Source: Chthonomonadaceae bacterium (lineage in GTDB: Bacteria; Armatimonadota; Fimbriimonadia; Fimbriimonadales; Fimbriimonadaceae). From it: a stretch of DNA of 64,000 nucleotides. The stretch spans positions 1,612,001-1,676,000 of the forward strand of contig CP054189.1 in NCBI GenBank assembly GCA_015709495.1, in the 5' to 3' direction. The notes beneath the pieces are model-generated. The model saw only the letters and a program-made list of their open reading frames with translations. It made no database searches and had not been told where the DNA came from. Numbering within the stretch: the first letter of the stretch is position 1; every line of letters starts with the position of its first letter. The position numbers and the translations under genes were made by a program. Shown here piece after piece: positions 33,042-41,354 of this stretch.

Positions 33042-34460
33042 TTACCGGTTTTCCCGCGTGACCGCCGGCCAGTCGTCCGTACGAAAGGGGGAAGCTGGAA
33101 GCCCGTTGCGATTGACGAGGTTCGGAACCGCGTCGTCTCGCCAAGCGAACCGAACCGAAAGCGGTTGGCGAACCACATCTGAGCTTACGCGAATCTTGGA
33201 GCCCACCATCGCGGCTTTGGCCTCATGGAATACGCGATCCTGTCCGGCAATCACGAAATGGGTCAGCGGTTTTCCGTCGCTCGACGCAAGGCCGTCTTCG
33301 GCGAAATCGAACTCGATCCAGACCGCCGAACCTTCGATCTTGGAGCTACGGTAGAGGGGACCGCTGCAGACCACTTCGCGGCCGTAGTCGTTGGCGAGCG
33401 CCCATAGGGCCAGCCGCCGGCCCACCTCTCTCTTGTTGCGAGGATGGATGTCGCTGACGTTTCCGATGTCCATCGTCACCGCCATGCCGGTTCGGGGCGT
33501 CGTCCGGTACGTATGAAGTTGCGCTTCCCATAGCTCCGCGCAGTTTTCTGGGTTCTGACTTCCGTAGCGAAACGGCGCGATCTGAGCAAAATAGAAAGGA
33601 AAAGCTCCCTGTTTCCATGCGGCCCGCCATTCTTCGATCATCAGCGGGAACAGCGTACGGTACTGCCAAGCTCGCGAGACGTTGCTCTCACCCTGGTACC
33701 AAATCGCTCCCCGAACTCGAAACGGCGCAAGCCCTCTCACCATGCCGTCGTAAAGGTAGCCTGGGCGATGCTGCGCCCCGACTTGGGGGTTGTTGCGGCG
33801 TTCGAAAACCGACGCGAGGTCGGGCCGAGCTTCAAAGGCCGACGCGGGGGTCCAAGCCTCGACGGGAGTCCCTCCCCATGTGGTGTCGATCATCCCGACC
33901 GGAGAGTCCAGGTTCACGCGGAGGTTCTTTGCGAAGAAGTAGCCGATCGCCGTTAGCGGCCCGGCGGAAGCCGGTGTCACCACCGTCCATTGCCCCGTAA
34001 CGTCTTGAAGCGCGGTCTCTGAAGCGGTGTTCTTCACGGTAAAGATTCGCAGAAGGTTGTCGTTGGCGGAGGCGATGTCCTCCTGTGCGTGGTCGGTCGC
34101 CGAGAGAGGCCATTCCATGTTGGATTGTCCCGAGCAAATCCACACCTCACCCACGACCACATCTCGCACCTCCACCTTTGCGTCGCCCGAACTCGCTTCA
34201 AGCGGGATCGGCTCCGAGCTTGCCCGCAAAGGCGAAAACGTCACCCTCCAGGTACCGTCGGGAGCGCTCAGGGTCGTTCGAGTCTGATCGGCCAAGCGCA
34301 CCGTGACCGGGAGGAACGGCTCGCTGAATCCCCACACAGGGAGCGTTCTCCCCGCTTGAACGACCATGTGATCGCCGAAAATCGCGGCGAAGCCCACCTT
34401 CGCGGCGGGTTCAACTGAAGCCGAGATCAGCGATGAAATCAGGAGCAGCGCAATCGACAT
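33042..34460 (-). CDS. Sialate O-acetylesterase (SGNH family), secreted
   Basis: 472 residues. A signal peptide (MSIALLLISSLISASVEPA) precedes a beta-rich N-terminal domain (about 25-95). The SASA esterase domain then shows the nucleophile motif VWICSGQSNMEWPLS, ending with VGMIDTTWGGTPVEAWT and ARGAIWYQGESNVS-like (RVRGAIWYQGESNVSRAWQ). It probably removes acetyl groups from sialic acid or other sugars outside the cytoplasm. With the fucosidase it indicates use of decorated glycans. The gene is read toward moaA and ends about 80 bases before that operon's start. Confidence 0.85.
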   Translation of the reverse strand: MSIALLLISSLISASVEPAAKVGFAAIFGDHMVVQAGRTLPVWGFSEPFLPVTVRLADQTRTTLSAPDGTWRVTFSPLRASSEPIPLEASSGDAKVEVRDVVVGEVWICSGQSNMEWPLSATDHAQEDIASANDNLLRIFTVKNTASETALQDVTGQWTVVTPASAGPLTAIGYFFAKNLRVNLDSPVGMIDTTWGGTPVEAWTPASAFEARPDLASVFERRNNPQVGAQHRPGYLYDGMVRGLAPFRVRGAIWYQGESNVSRAWQYRTLFPLMIEEWRAAWKQGAFPFYFAQIAPFRYGSQNPENCAELWEAQLHTYRTTPRTGMAVTMDIGNVSDIHPRNKREVGRRLALWALANDYGREVVCSGPLYRSSKIEGSAVWIEFDFAEDGLASSDGKPLTHFVIAGQDRVFHEAKAAMVGSKIRVSSDVVRQPLSVRFAWRDDAVPNLVNRNGLPASPFRTDDWPAVTRENR

Positions 34461-34549
34461 GACGCAAGATTCGGCGCAATTCCAAGCGTTCCTGCTCCTG
34501 GCTCCCTCCTTGCCGAAGCGTCCAAGTGTCAGAATGCGGCAGAGGGCTC

Positions 34550-35485
34550 ATGCGAACCGTCCGCATCATCGACAGCCACACTGAAGGCGAACCTACCCGC
34601 GTGGTCGTCGAGGGCGGCCCGGAGTTGCGCGGCGACACCTTGCAGGAAATGCGCGCCGACTTCTCGGATAGGTTCGATGAATTTCGCACCGGAGTCGTCT
34701 TGGAGCCCAGGGGAGGCGAGGCCATGGTGGGAGCGCTGCTCACGCGGGCAACCTCGCCAGAGGCTCAGTGCGGGGTCGTCTTTTTCAACAACGTCGGCTA
34801 CCTTGGAATGTGCGGGCACGGCTCGATCGGGGTCGTTCGAACGCTTCAATACCTGAACCGGATGGGGACGGGAACGGTCGTTCTCGACACTCCCGAGGGG
34901 CCAGTCGCCGCGGAAGCTCTCCCCGAGGGGCGGGTGGCCCTTGAGAACGTGGAAAGCTACGTTCTCCGTTCGGAAGTCTGCGTTCGCGCTTGCGGCCGGG
35001 AGTGGCGAGGGTCGGTTGCTTACGGAGGGAATTGGTTCTTCCAGTGCGCTGTCGAACGGTTTCCGACCTTCGCGGAGAGGGAACTGTGGCGGGAGGCAGC
35101 CCTGGCGGTTCGGCAGGCGCTCGAAGCTGAGGGCATCACCGGGGACTCGGGCGCGGAAATCGATCATATTGAGTTCGTGGGTCCCCCCGAACGGAGCGAT
35201 GCGAACGCAAAGAGCTTCGTTTTATGTCCTGGCGGAGCATACGACAGGTCGCCGTGTGGGACGGGGCTCAGCGCGAAGCTGGCGATTCTGGCAGCCGAAG
35301 GCAGGCTCTCTCCCGGCGAGACGTTTCGCATGGAAGGCCTTTGCGGGGGCGTCTTCGAGGGGTCGTATCGCGTGTCGTCCGGCGGCCGCGTGATTCCAAG
35401 AATCGTCGGCCGAGCCTACTTGACCGGGGAGGTCAGGCTCCTGTTTGAGGACGACGACCCGTTCGCGGGCGGGATTCGGGGATGA
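34550..35485 (+). CDS. 4-hydroxyproline epimerase (proline racemase family)
   Basis: 311 residues. The two catalytic cysteines are in FFNNVGYLGMCGHGSIG and GGAYDRSPCGTGLSA; SHTEGEPTRVV near the N terminus is also conserved. Two cysteines exclude the 3-hydroxyproline dehydratase variant with threonine. The enzyme converts trans-4-hydroxy-L-proline to cis-4-hydroxy-D-proline. It is the first gene of a five-gene cluster for hydroxyproline breakdown and overlaps the dehydrogenase start (ATGA). The ATG at 34550 has AGAGGG upstream; a GTG at 34526 is less likely. Confidence 0.9.
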   Translation: MRTVRIIDSHTEGEPTRVVVEGGPELRGDTLQEMRADFSDRFDEFRTGVVLEPRGGEAMVGALLTRATSPEAQCGVVFFNNVGYLGMCGHGSIGVVRTLQYLNRMGTGTVVLDTPEGPVAAEALPEGRVALENVESYVLRSEVCVRACGREWRGSVAYGGNWFFQCAVERFPTFAERELWREAALAVRQALEAEGITGDSGAEIDHIEFVGPPERSDANAKSFVLCPGGAYDRSPCGTGLSAKLAILAAEGRLSPGETFRMEGLCGGVFEGSYRVSSGGRVIPRIVGRAYLTGEVRLLFEDDDPFAGGIRG

Positions 35486-36591
35486 GCCCGGCCCAAGACG
35501 TGCTCGTCGTGGGGGCTGGAATCGTCGGCGCAGCGGTCGCGCGCGAGTTGGCTCTGCGCGGGCTTTCGGTGGCCGTCGTCGATAGCCACCCCCCCGGACT
35601 CGGAGCGACCTCGGCAGGAATGGGCCATCTCGTCGTGCTGGACGGGTCGGAGGCCGAGTTTCAGCTTTGCCGGAGGTCGATGGAACTCTGGGACCGCCTA
35701 CTTCCCGACCTGCCTTCCGATTGCCAAGCCCGAAGACCGGGGACGTTTTGGGTGGCGGTGGGTGAAGACGAGCTTGCGTTGGTGGCGCGCAAAGCGAGCT
35801 ACTACTTGCAGCATGGCGTCGAAGCTGAGGCCCTCGACGCGAAATCCGCGCTCGAAGCCGAACCCGCGCTTCGAAGGGACGTATCCGGGGCGCTGTTCGT
35901 CCCGGGCGACGCGGTGATCTACCCGCCGGCAGCCGCAAGGTGGCTTCTGGAGAACGGTCCCGAAGGCAAAGTCAGCGTACTGAAGGGCCGGGTCATCGAA
36001 ATCGGCGAGGGGAGGGCTCGGATGGCGGGCGGGGAGGAATTGAGCTTTCGCTGGGGCGTACTGGCAGGAGGATGCGCAAACGATCTCATGCCTTCACTCC
36101 CCCTCGAACCCAAGAAGGGACACCTGGTAATTACGGACAGCTATCCCGGCCTGATCGGACGCCAACTCGTCGAAATCGGCTACGGCGCGGGGACTCGGGA
36201 AGGCAAGGCGACGACGGTCGCGTTCAACGCCCAACCCCGATCCACGGGGCAGATTCTGATCGGGTCGAGCCGCCAATTCGTAGGTGACGACAGGTCGCTC
36301 GACCGAAAAGCGCTCGGGCTCATGCTCCAAAGGGCCTGCGAGTACCTGCCCATACTCGCCGAGCTTGAGGTGATCCGCACGTGGGTGGGATTCCGGGCGG
36401 CGACACCGGACCACCTGCCGATCGTCTCGGAAGCGCCGAACCTATCGGGCTGGTGGGTTGCAGCCGGACACGAAGGGCTCGGAATCACGACCTCTCTCGC
36501 TTCAGGGGAGTTGATCGCCGACCTGATGCTCGGGACTGGACCCACGCTGGACCCTGCGCCCTATTCTGTCAGGAGGTTCGCCGGTGGCTGA
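35482..36591 (+). CDS. FAD-dependent D-hydroxyproline dehydrogenase, DadA-like subunit
   Basis: 369 residues of the DAO family. The FAD-binding GxGxxG is VLVVGAGIVGAAVARELALR at residues 7-26. GATSAGMGHLVVL and the C-terminal GWWVAAGHEGLGITTSLASG are typical. In heteromeric D-hydroxyproline dehydrogenases this subunit oxidises cis-4-hydroxy-D-proline to pyrroline-4-hydroxy-2-carboxylate, and electrons pass to the partner subunits encoded next. It overlaps the epimerase stop by four bases and the ferredoxin-like gene by eight. Confidence 0.87.
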   Translation: MSPAQDVLVVGAGIVGAAVARELALRGLSVAVVDSHPPGLGATSAGMGHLVVLDGSEAEFQLCRRSMELWDRLLPDLPSDCQARRPGTFWVAVGEDELALVARKASYYLQHGVEAEALDAKSALEAEPALRRDVSGALFVPGDAVIYPPAAARWLLENGPEGKVSVLKGRVIEIGEGRARMAGGEELSFRWGVLAGGCANDLMPSLPLEPKKGHLVITDSYPGLIGRQLVEIGYGAGTREGKATTVAFNAQPRSTGQILIGSSRQFVGDDRSLDRKALGLMLQRACEYLPILAELEVIRTWVGFRAATPDHLPIVSEAPNLSGWWVAAGHEGLGITTSLASGELIADLMLGTGPTLDPAPYSVRRFAGG

Positions 36592-36832
36592 CGACGTTCA
36601 GATTCGGGTCGACGGCAGGGAGTTCGTGTTCCCCTCGGGAACGAACCTCTGCTCTGCGCTCTTGGAATGCGGCTTCTTCGAGTCGGGAGCCACGGATTCC
36701 CATTCGGCCCGGTTCCCGCTTTGCGGCATGGGGGTTTGCTATCAATGCCGAGCGGCTGTGAACGGCCTGCCCCACGTAAGGACCTGCGTGCTGGCCGTGG
36801 AAGAGGGCATGGAGGTGCGCCGCGATGAATGA
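36584..36832 (+). CDS. (2Fe-2S) ferredoxin-like subunit of the dehydrogenase
   Basis: 82 residues of the HcnA/SoxA-like small subunit family. Cysteines are arranged as CGMGVCYQCRA plus a later C in VRTC, a plant-type 2Fe-2S ligand set. VDGREFVFPSGTNLCSALLE is the typical N terminus. It probably carries electrons between the FAD subunits encoded on either side. It overlaps both neighbours by eight bases, which shows tight coupling. Confidence 0.87.
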   Translation: MADDVQIRVDGREFVFPSGTNLCSALLECGFFESGATDSHSARFPLCGMGVCYQCRAAVNGLPHVRTCVLAVEEGMEVRRDE

Positions 36833-38114
36833 GGCGATACGTTACGATGTCGTGGTCGTTGGCGCAGGCCCTGCCGGTCTCGCTGCATCGCTTGCGGCCG
36901 CGAATCGGGGCGCGAAGGTCGCGCTGATCGACGAAGGGCAGGTCCCCGGCGGCCAGATTTGGCGGGCGCACCGAGGTAGGCCCTCTTCGGGAGCCATATC
37001 GAGAGTTCGGGCGCTCAGCGAAGCCGGAGTCAACCTCTGGTCGGGCTGCACGGTGTTCGATGCGCCAGGATCGGGAACGCTTGGGGTCGCGCGTGAGGGT
37101 CAAGGGTTCGCCCTCACTTACAGCCGCCTGGTGCTCGCTTGCGGCGCGCGCGAGGTGTTCCTGCCGTTTCTGGGGTGGAGAACCCCCGGGGTCGTCGGAG
37201 TTGGAGGGCTTCAGGCACTGGTGAAGGGTGGTCTTTCCGTTGAGAACAAGACGGTCATCGTCTGCGGTTCGGGCCCCCTGCTCGTTGCCGTGGCGAGCTA
37301 CCTGCGCCGGGCGGGCGCGAGCGTGCCGATGCTGGTCGAATGCGTTCCGGCGGCGAACCTGCGAAGCCTTGCGATTCCCCTGCTGACCCGGCCCACTCTC
37401 CTGCGTCAGGCCATGAGTCTCCGATGGAGCTTGCGAGGCGTCCGAATCGCTTTGGGGGCCCAGGTCCTGGGGGTCGAAGGGAGTCAGGAGGGCAAGAGTC
37501 TGCGCTGGTCGGACGCGAGGGGCCGCGGGTTCCAAACCCGCTTCGACTGGCTGGCGTGCGGGTTCGGGTTGGTTCCGAACCTCGAGCTGGCCGGACTCCT
37601 CGGCTGCGAAATGGCGGGGCAGGCGGTTGGGGTCGACGAATCGTTGGAAACGAGCGTACGAGGAGTGTTTGCGGCGGGCGAGCAGCTTGGGATTGGGGGC
37701 GTCGAATGCGCGCTGATCGAAGGGGAGATCGCCGGCGCTTCGGCAGCGGGCGATTCCGGTCCAGCTACCCAACTGCGGTCGAGGCGAAGGCGCGCCCGTG
37801 CTTGGGCGGAATCGCTTGGATCGGCCTACGCCTGGCGGCCCTCCTACCTCTCCCCGCCCGGCGACGAAGAGACTCTGTGCGTCTGTGAGGGCGTTCGCTT
37901 GGGGGCAGTGAAGGCGTGTTCTGGATTTCGAGAAGCGAGGGTGTGCCACAGACCGGGGATGGGACCCTGCCAGGGCAAGATTTGCGGACCTGCCGCAACT
38001 CGGTTGTTCGGGTGGGAGGCTGAACCCCCGAAGGCCCCGATCCGGCCGGTCCAGGTAGGCTCTTGGTTGGGCGTGTTGGACCCAGACTCCGCGCCCGAAA
38101 GGAACGAACCATGA
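36825..38114 (+). CDS. FAD/NAD-binding oxidoreductase subunit with bfd-like 2Fe-2S tail
   Basis: 429 residues. N-terminal Rossmann motif DVVVVGAGPAGLAASLAAANRG (first 20 residues of the domain), a second nucleotide-binding segment VIVCGSGPLLVAVASYLRRAG near 140, and a C-terminal bfd-type 2Fe-2S segment with LCVCEGV, CHRPGMGPCQGKICG. It belongs to the HcnB/SoxA-large/NAD(P)/FAD oxidoreductases. It completes the three-part D-hydroxyproline dehydrogenase. The stop overlaps the next ATG (ATGA). Confidence 0.86.
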   Translation: MNEAIRYDVVVVGAGPAGLAASLAAANRGAKVALIDEGQVPGGQIWRAHRGRPSSGAISRVRALSEAGVNLWSGCTVFDAPGSGTLGVAREGQGFALTYSRLVLACGAREVFLPFLGWRTPGVVGVGGLQALVKGGLSVENKTVIVCGSGPLLVAVASYLRRAGASVPMLVECVPAANLRSLAIPLLTRPTLLRQAMSLRWSLRGVRIALGAQVLGVEGSQEGKSLRWSDARGRGFQTRFDWLACGFGLVPNLELAGLLGCEMAGQAVGVDESLETSVRGVFAAGEQLGIGGVECALIEGEIAGASAAGDSGPATQLRSRRRRARAWAESLGSAYAWRPSYLSPPGDEETLCVCEGVRLGAVKACSGFREARVCHRPGMGPCQGKICGPAATRLFGWEAEPPKAPIRPVQVGSWLGVLDPDSAPERNEP

Positions 38115-39016
38115 ACTGGCAAGGCGTGCTTCCGGCAATAACGACCCCCTTCGACGACCGGCTCGAAGTCGATGTCGAGTTCCTTGCGCGGCATGTCGAT
38201 TGGCTGATCGGCAACGGCTGTGTGGGCATCGTGCCGCTGGGTTCGCTGGGCGAGGGGGCGACGCTCGACTTCGAAGAGAAGCGTGAGATATTGCGAACCT
38301 GCGTCGCAGCCAGCGAGGGAAGGGTCCCTGTGGTCGCCGGGATCGCCGCCCTTTCTACCCGCGACGCCGTCCACCTCGCGCGCGAAGCCGAGAAGACCGG
38401 CTGTGAAGGGCTGATGGTGCTTCCCGCTTACGTGTACAAGGGCGACAGCCGGGAGACGCTGCTTCACTTCTCGGCAGTTTTGGGTGCGACCGATCTGCCC
38501 TGCATGATCTACAACAACCCGATTGCCTACTCCGTCGACCTGATGCCCAGCCAAATCGCCTTTCTCGCTGAACGGCACTCGAACGTTCAGGCGGTCAAAG
38601 AATCGAGCGCGGATGTGCGCAGGATCACCGAGTTGCGAGCCGTTTGCGGCGACGCCTTGGAGGTCCTCGTTGGCGTGGACGACCTGATCGTCGAGGGAAT
38701 CGCCACCGGAGCGACGGGCTGGATCGCGGGATTAGTGAACGCCCTCCCCGCGGAGTCGGTCCGGCTTTTCGCCAAGTGCCGCGAATCGGGACCGGAGAGC
38801 GTGGAGACGTTGTACCGGTGGTTTCTGCCGCTGCTCAGGCTCGACACGGTACCCAAGTTCGTTCAACTCATCAAGCTCGTTCAGCAAGAAGTAGGGATGG
38901 GTTCAGAGCGGGTCCGTCCGCCCCGCCTTGAACTGGTGGGCGAGGAGCGGGATCGAGCGCTGGCGATCATCCGCGAGGCGCTTTCGACCCGGCCCGAACT
39001 CGCGGGCCTTGGCTAA
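38111..39016 (+). CDS. DapA-family lyase, likely pyrroline-4-hydroxy-2-carboxylate deaminase
   Basis: 301 residues of the dihydrodipicolinate synthase/N-acetylneuraminate lyase family. It shows LPAITTPFDDR, GCVGIVPLGSLGEG, the tyrosine in LPCMIYNNPIAYSVD and the Schiff-base lysine in VQAVKESSADVRR. Family members next to hydroxyproline dehydrogenases deaminate pyrroline-4-hydroxy-2-carboxylate to 2-oxoglutarate semialdehyde; that is the inferred role. The ATG at 38111 has GAAAGGA upstream and overlaps the preceding stop. It converges with the aldehyde dehydrogenase. Confidence 0.85.
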   Translation: MNWQGVLPAITTPFDDRLEVDVEFLARHVDWLIGNGCVGIVPLGSLGEGATLDFEEKREILRTCVAASEGRVPVVAGIAALSTRDAVHLAREAEKTGCEGLMVLPAYVYKGDSRETLLHFSAVLGATDLPCMIYNNPIAYSVDLMPSQIAFLAERHSNVQAVKESSADVRRITELRAVCGDALEVLVGVDDLIVEGIATGATGWIAGLVNALPAESVRLFAKCRESGPESVETLYRWFLPLLRLDTVPKFVQLIKLVQQEVGMGSERVRPPRLELVGEERDRALAIIREALSTRPELAGLG

Positions 39017-39025
39017 CCCCGCGCC

Positions 39026-40483
39026 TCACCCGCTGATTTGGACGGTCTTGACTTCGGAGTAGAAGTCGACGGCAACTGGACCCTGCTCTCGCGAGTGGGT
39101 GCTGCTGGCTTTCACTCCCCCGAAAGGAGCGTGAGGGTCGACGCCTGTTGTGTCCGCATTGACTCGGACCATGCCCGCCTCGATGCGCGAAACGTATTGC
39201 AGGGCAGCGGGGAGGTCTCGGGTGAAGAGCGAAGCGGAAAGGCCGTACTCGCTTTGATTCGCAAGTTCGATCGCTTCGTCGAAGCCGTTGGCGGTGAGTT
39301 CAACGAGGATGGGCCCGAACAGTTCGGTTTGACAGATTTCTGCCTTCGGGTCGGCGACGGCGTGAACTTGGGGCGCGACGAAGTGCCCGCGCTCATTCAG
39401 AGCCTGGGGGACTTCTCCCTTGTAGAGCACTTCGGACTCGGCGCGAGAGACGGCTTCGTCGATCCTCTGCCTCGATTCGGCGGAGATCACAGGGCCCACG
39501 GCCGTTGATTCTTCGGTCGGATCGCCGACAGGGAGCGCCACCACCGCTGCGGCGAGCTTTTCGCGGAATTCAGTCCGGATGGCGGAATCGACGACCACGC
39601 GGCTGGTAGCCGTACACTTTTGCCCGGCAAACCTCATTGCGCCGGAGGCGACCCACTTTGCGGCGACGTCGAGATCGGCGTCGGGCAAGATGATGGCAAC
39701 GTTCTTCCCGCCCATCTCGCCCTGAAACTTGATCCCGCGGTCGGCGCACCGAGCCGCGAGGTGGCGTCCGACCTTCGCAGAACCCGTAAAGCTGAGAGCC
39801 CGTACCCTGTTGTCGTCGAGCAGGGCGTCTCCCAGAATCGGCCCCGAGCCCAGCAAGAGGTTGACTACGCCCTCGGGAAGCTCGGCTTCAAGTGTCGTTT
39901 CCGCCAACAACTTGCCCATCCACGACGATGCTTCAGCGCACTTGAGCACCGCGGTGTTGCCCATCGCCAACGCGGGGCCGAGTTTCCAAAGCGGAATGGC
40001 GAGCGGGAAGTTCCAAGGGGTGATCATCGCCACGACCCCGAGAGGCCAACGGATCGAATACTGTAGGGCGCCCCGCATTTGGCACGGGATCACTTGTCCT
40101 TGCGGCCGAACCGCTTCGCCCGCATAGTAACGGAGAATCACGGCGCACCGAGCGACCTCCCCCCGAGACTCGACGATCGGCTTGCCGACCTCTCTCGTCA
40201 TCGCGACCGCGAGTTCCTCGGTTCGAGCCTCGATCACCTCGGCCCAACGGTTCAAGAACTCCGCTCGAGCCATTCCCGTGAGGCCGGACCAACTCGGGTA
40301 GGCCGATTGAGCGGCGTCGACCGCCCGACACGCGTCCTCTCGCGATCCTGTAGCGAACTCGGCAACAAAGTCTGATGAGTTCGCGGGATTTGTGGAGGTC
40401 AAAGTCGAGGACGACGTGGAGTCCACATACGTGCCCCCGATGAAGCTTCGGGCGAAGGGTGCGGATGCGATCATCTTCTTCAT
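39026..40483 (-). CDS. NAD(P)-dependent aldehyde dehydrogenase, likely 2-oxoglutarate semialdehyde dehydrogenase
   Basis: 485 residues of the ALDH superfamily. The catalytic cysteine is in FAGQKCTATSRVVVDS, the general-base glutamate in KFQGEMGGKNVAI, and the cofactor segment is VAMITPWNFPLAIPLWKLGP. FGPILVELTAN and SREQGPVAVDFYSEVKTV at the C terminus fit KGSADH-type enzymes. It would oxidise 2,5-dioxopentanoate to 2-oxoglutarate, the last step of hydroxyproline use. It is read toward the deaminase gene with a nine-base gap, so it belongs to the cluster but has its own promoter. Confidence 0.85.
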   Translation of the reverse strand: MKKMIASAPFARSFIGGTYVDSTSSSTLTSTNPANSSDFVAEFATGSREDACRAVDAAQSAYPSWSGLTGMARAEFLNRWAEVIEARTEELAVAMTREVGKPIVESRGEVARCAVILRYYAGEAVRPQGQVIPCQMRGALQYSIRWPLGVVAMITPWNFPLAIPLWKLGPALAMGNTAVLKCAEASSWMGKLLAETTLEAELPEGVVNLLLGSGPILGDALLDDNRVRALSFTGSAKVGRHLAARCADRGIKFQGEMGGKNVAIILPDADLDVAAKWVASGAMRFAGQKCTATSRVVVDSAIRTEFREKLAAAVVALPVGDPTEESTAVGPVISAESRQRIDEAVSRAESEVLYKGEVPQALNERGHFVAPQVHAVADPKAEICQTELFGPILVELTANGFDEAIELANQSEYGLSASLFTRDLPAALQYVSRIEAGMVRVNADTTGVDPHAPFGGVKASSTHSREQGPVAVDFYSEVKTVQISG

Positions 40484-40492
40484 TCTGTCACG

Positions 40493-41302
40493 TCAGGCCG
40501 GTTTTCGGGCCCAGATTCTGGCGGTATGGCGGCCGTCGACCCACGTTTCTTCAAACTCCACAACGTCCATGCCTTCCAGCAACTGGGGCAACTCGCCGAG
40601 TTCAAGAACGTACCGATCGGAAGAGGGCTTGCCGTGACGTTCGCGATGGAGCGTCGTGAAGGTCTCCCCCACGACGCTCGCGCCCGCTCTGAGCGATTGG
40701 GGCAGGCTCCTCAGCAGGTTGCGGTCGAGGAACCGCGCAAAGCAAACGAGATCGACGGGTTCTTCGAAGGCAGGGAGCCCGCCGGACAGATCACACTGCA
40801 CCCACCGCACGGAATCGCTCCTTCGGTGGGCCGGGTCCAGTCCCGAGTCGAGTTGGCGATACCGCGCATCCAGGTCTGCGGCCCGTTCGAGGGCCTCGGG
40901 GAGCACGTCGAGTCCCCAAACCTGCCATCCGCTCGCGGCCAGTAGCACTGCGTCCCTCCCGCTTCCACAACCGAGATCGACCGCCCTACCTGGCGCCATC
41001 CGCGCCGCACAGCTTTCGAGGAATTGCGAAGGCGACCACAGCCTTCCCGCCGTTCTTCGCCAAGGGCGACCTTCGACGAGCGGCGCCTGCCGTCCCATGC
41101 CCGCGAGAACCGTTTGGGCCTCCTCGCTCCACGGCGGACACTCGATCACCTCGATCGAATGATTCGAGGACGGCAGTTCGTGCGTTCGGCTCAGAATCTC
41201 TGAGATGGGGATGCATGCGGAGTCGGCGAAGGGTTGGAGGTTCGCCAGTTCGGACGGTCGGGGGTCGAGAGCCCGAACCCGCGGGCACAAATGCGATCGC
41301 AC
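40493..41302 (-). CDS. SAM-dependent methyltransferase with degenerate rhodanese-like N terminus
   Basis: About 269 residues. The C-terminal half is a class I methyltransferase with motif I in AVDLGCGSGRDAVLLAASGW followed by the acidic VWGLDVLPEAL. The N-terminal ~95 residues (SACIPISEILSRTHELPSS, SEEAQTVLAGMGRQAPLVEG) have the rhodanese layout, but where the active-site loop should be there is IECPPWSEEA, so a canonical Cys-loop is doubtful. The substrate is unknown; TehB/thiopurine-type enzymes are the nearest in form. The start is uncertain: the GTG at 41302 has GGGGAT upstream, and the frame is open to 41356, which would collide with the divergent start. Confidence 0.72.
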   Translation of the reverse strand: MRSHLCPRVRALDPRPSELANLQPFADSACIPISEILSRTHELPSSNHSIEVIECPPWSEEAQTVLAGMGRQAPLVEGRPWRRTAGRLWSPSQFLESCAARMAPGRAVDLGCGSGRDAVLLAASGWQVWGLDVLPEALERAADLDARYRQLDSGLDPAHRRSDSVRWVQCDLSGGLPAFEEPVDLVCFARFLDRNLLRSLPQSLRAGASVVGETFTTLHRERHGKPSSDRYVLELGELPQLLEGMDVVEFEETWVDGRHTARIWARKPA

Positions 41303-41354
41303 ATCCCCAGTTTGGCGGAAACAGCGACGCATCGTTTTGGGGTTAGCTATTCGC

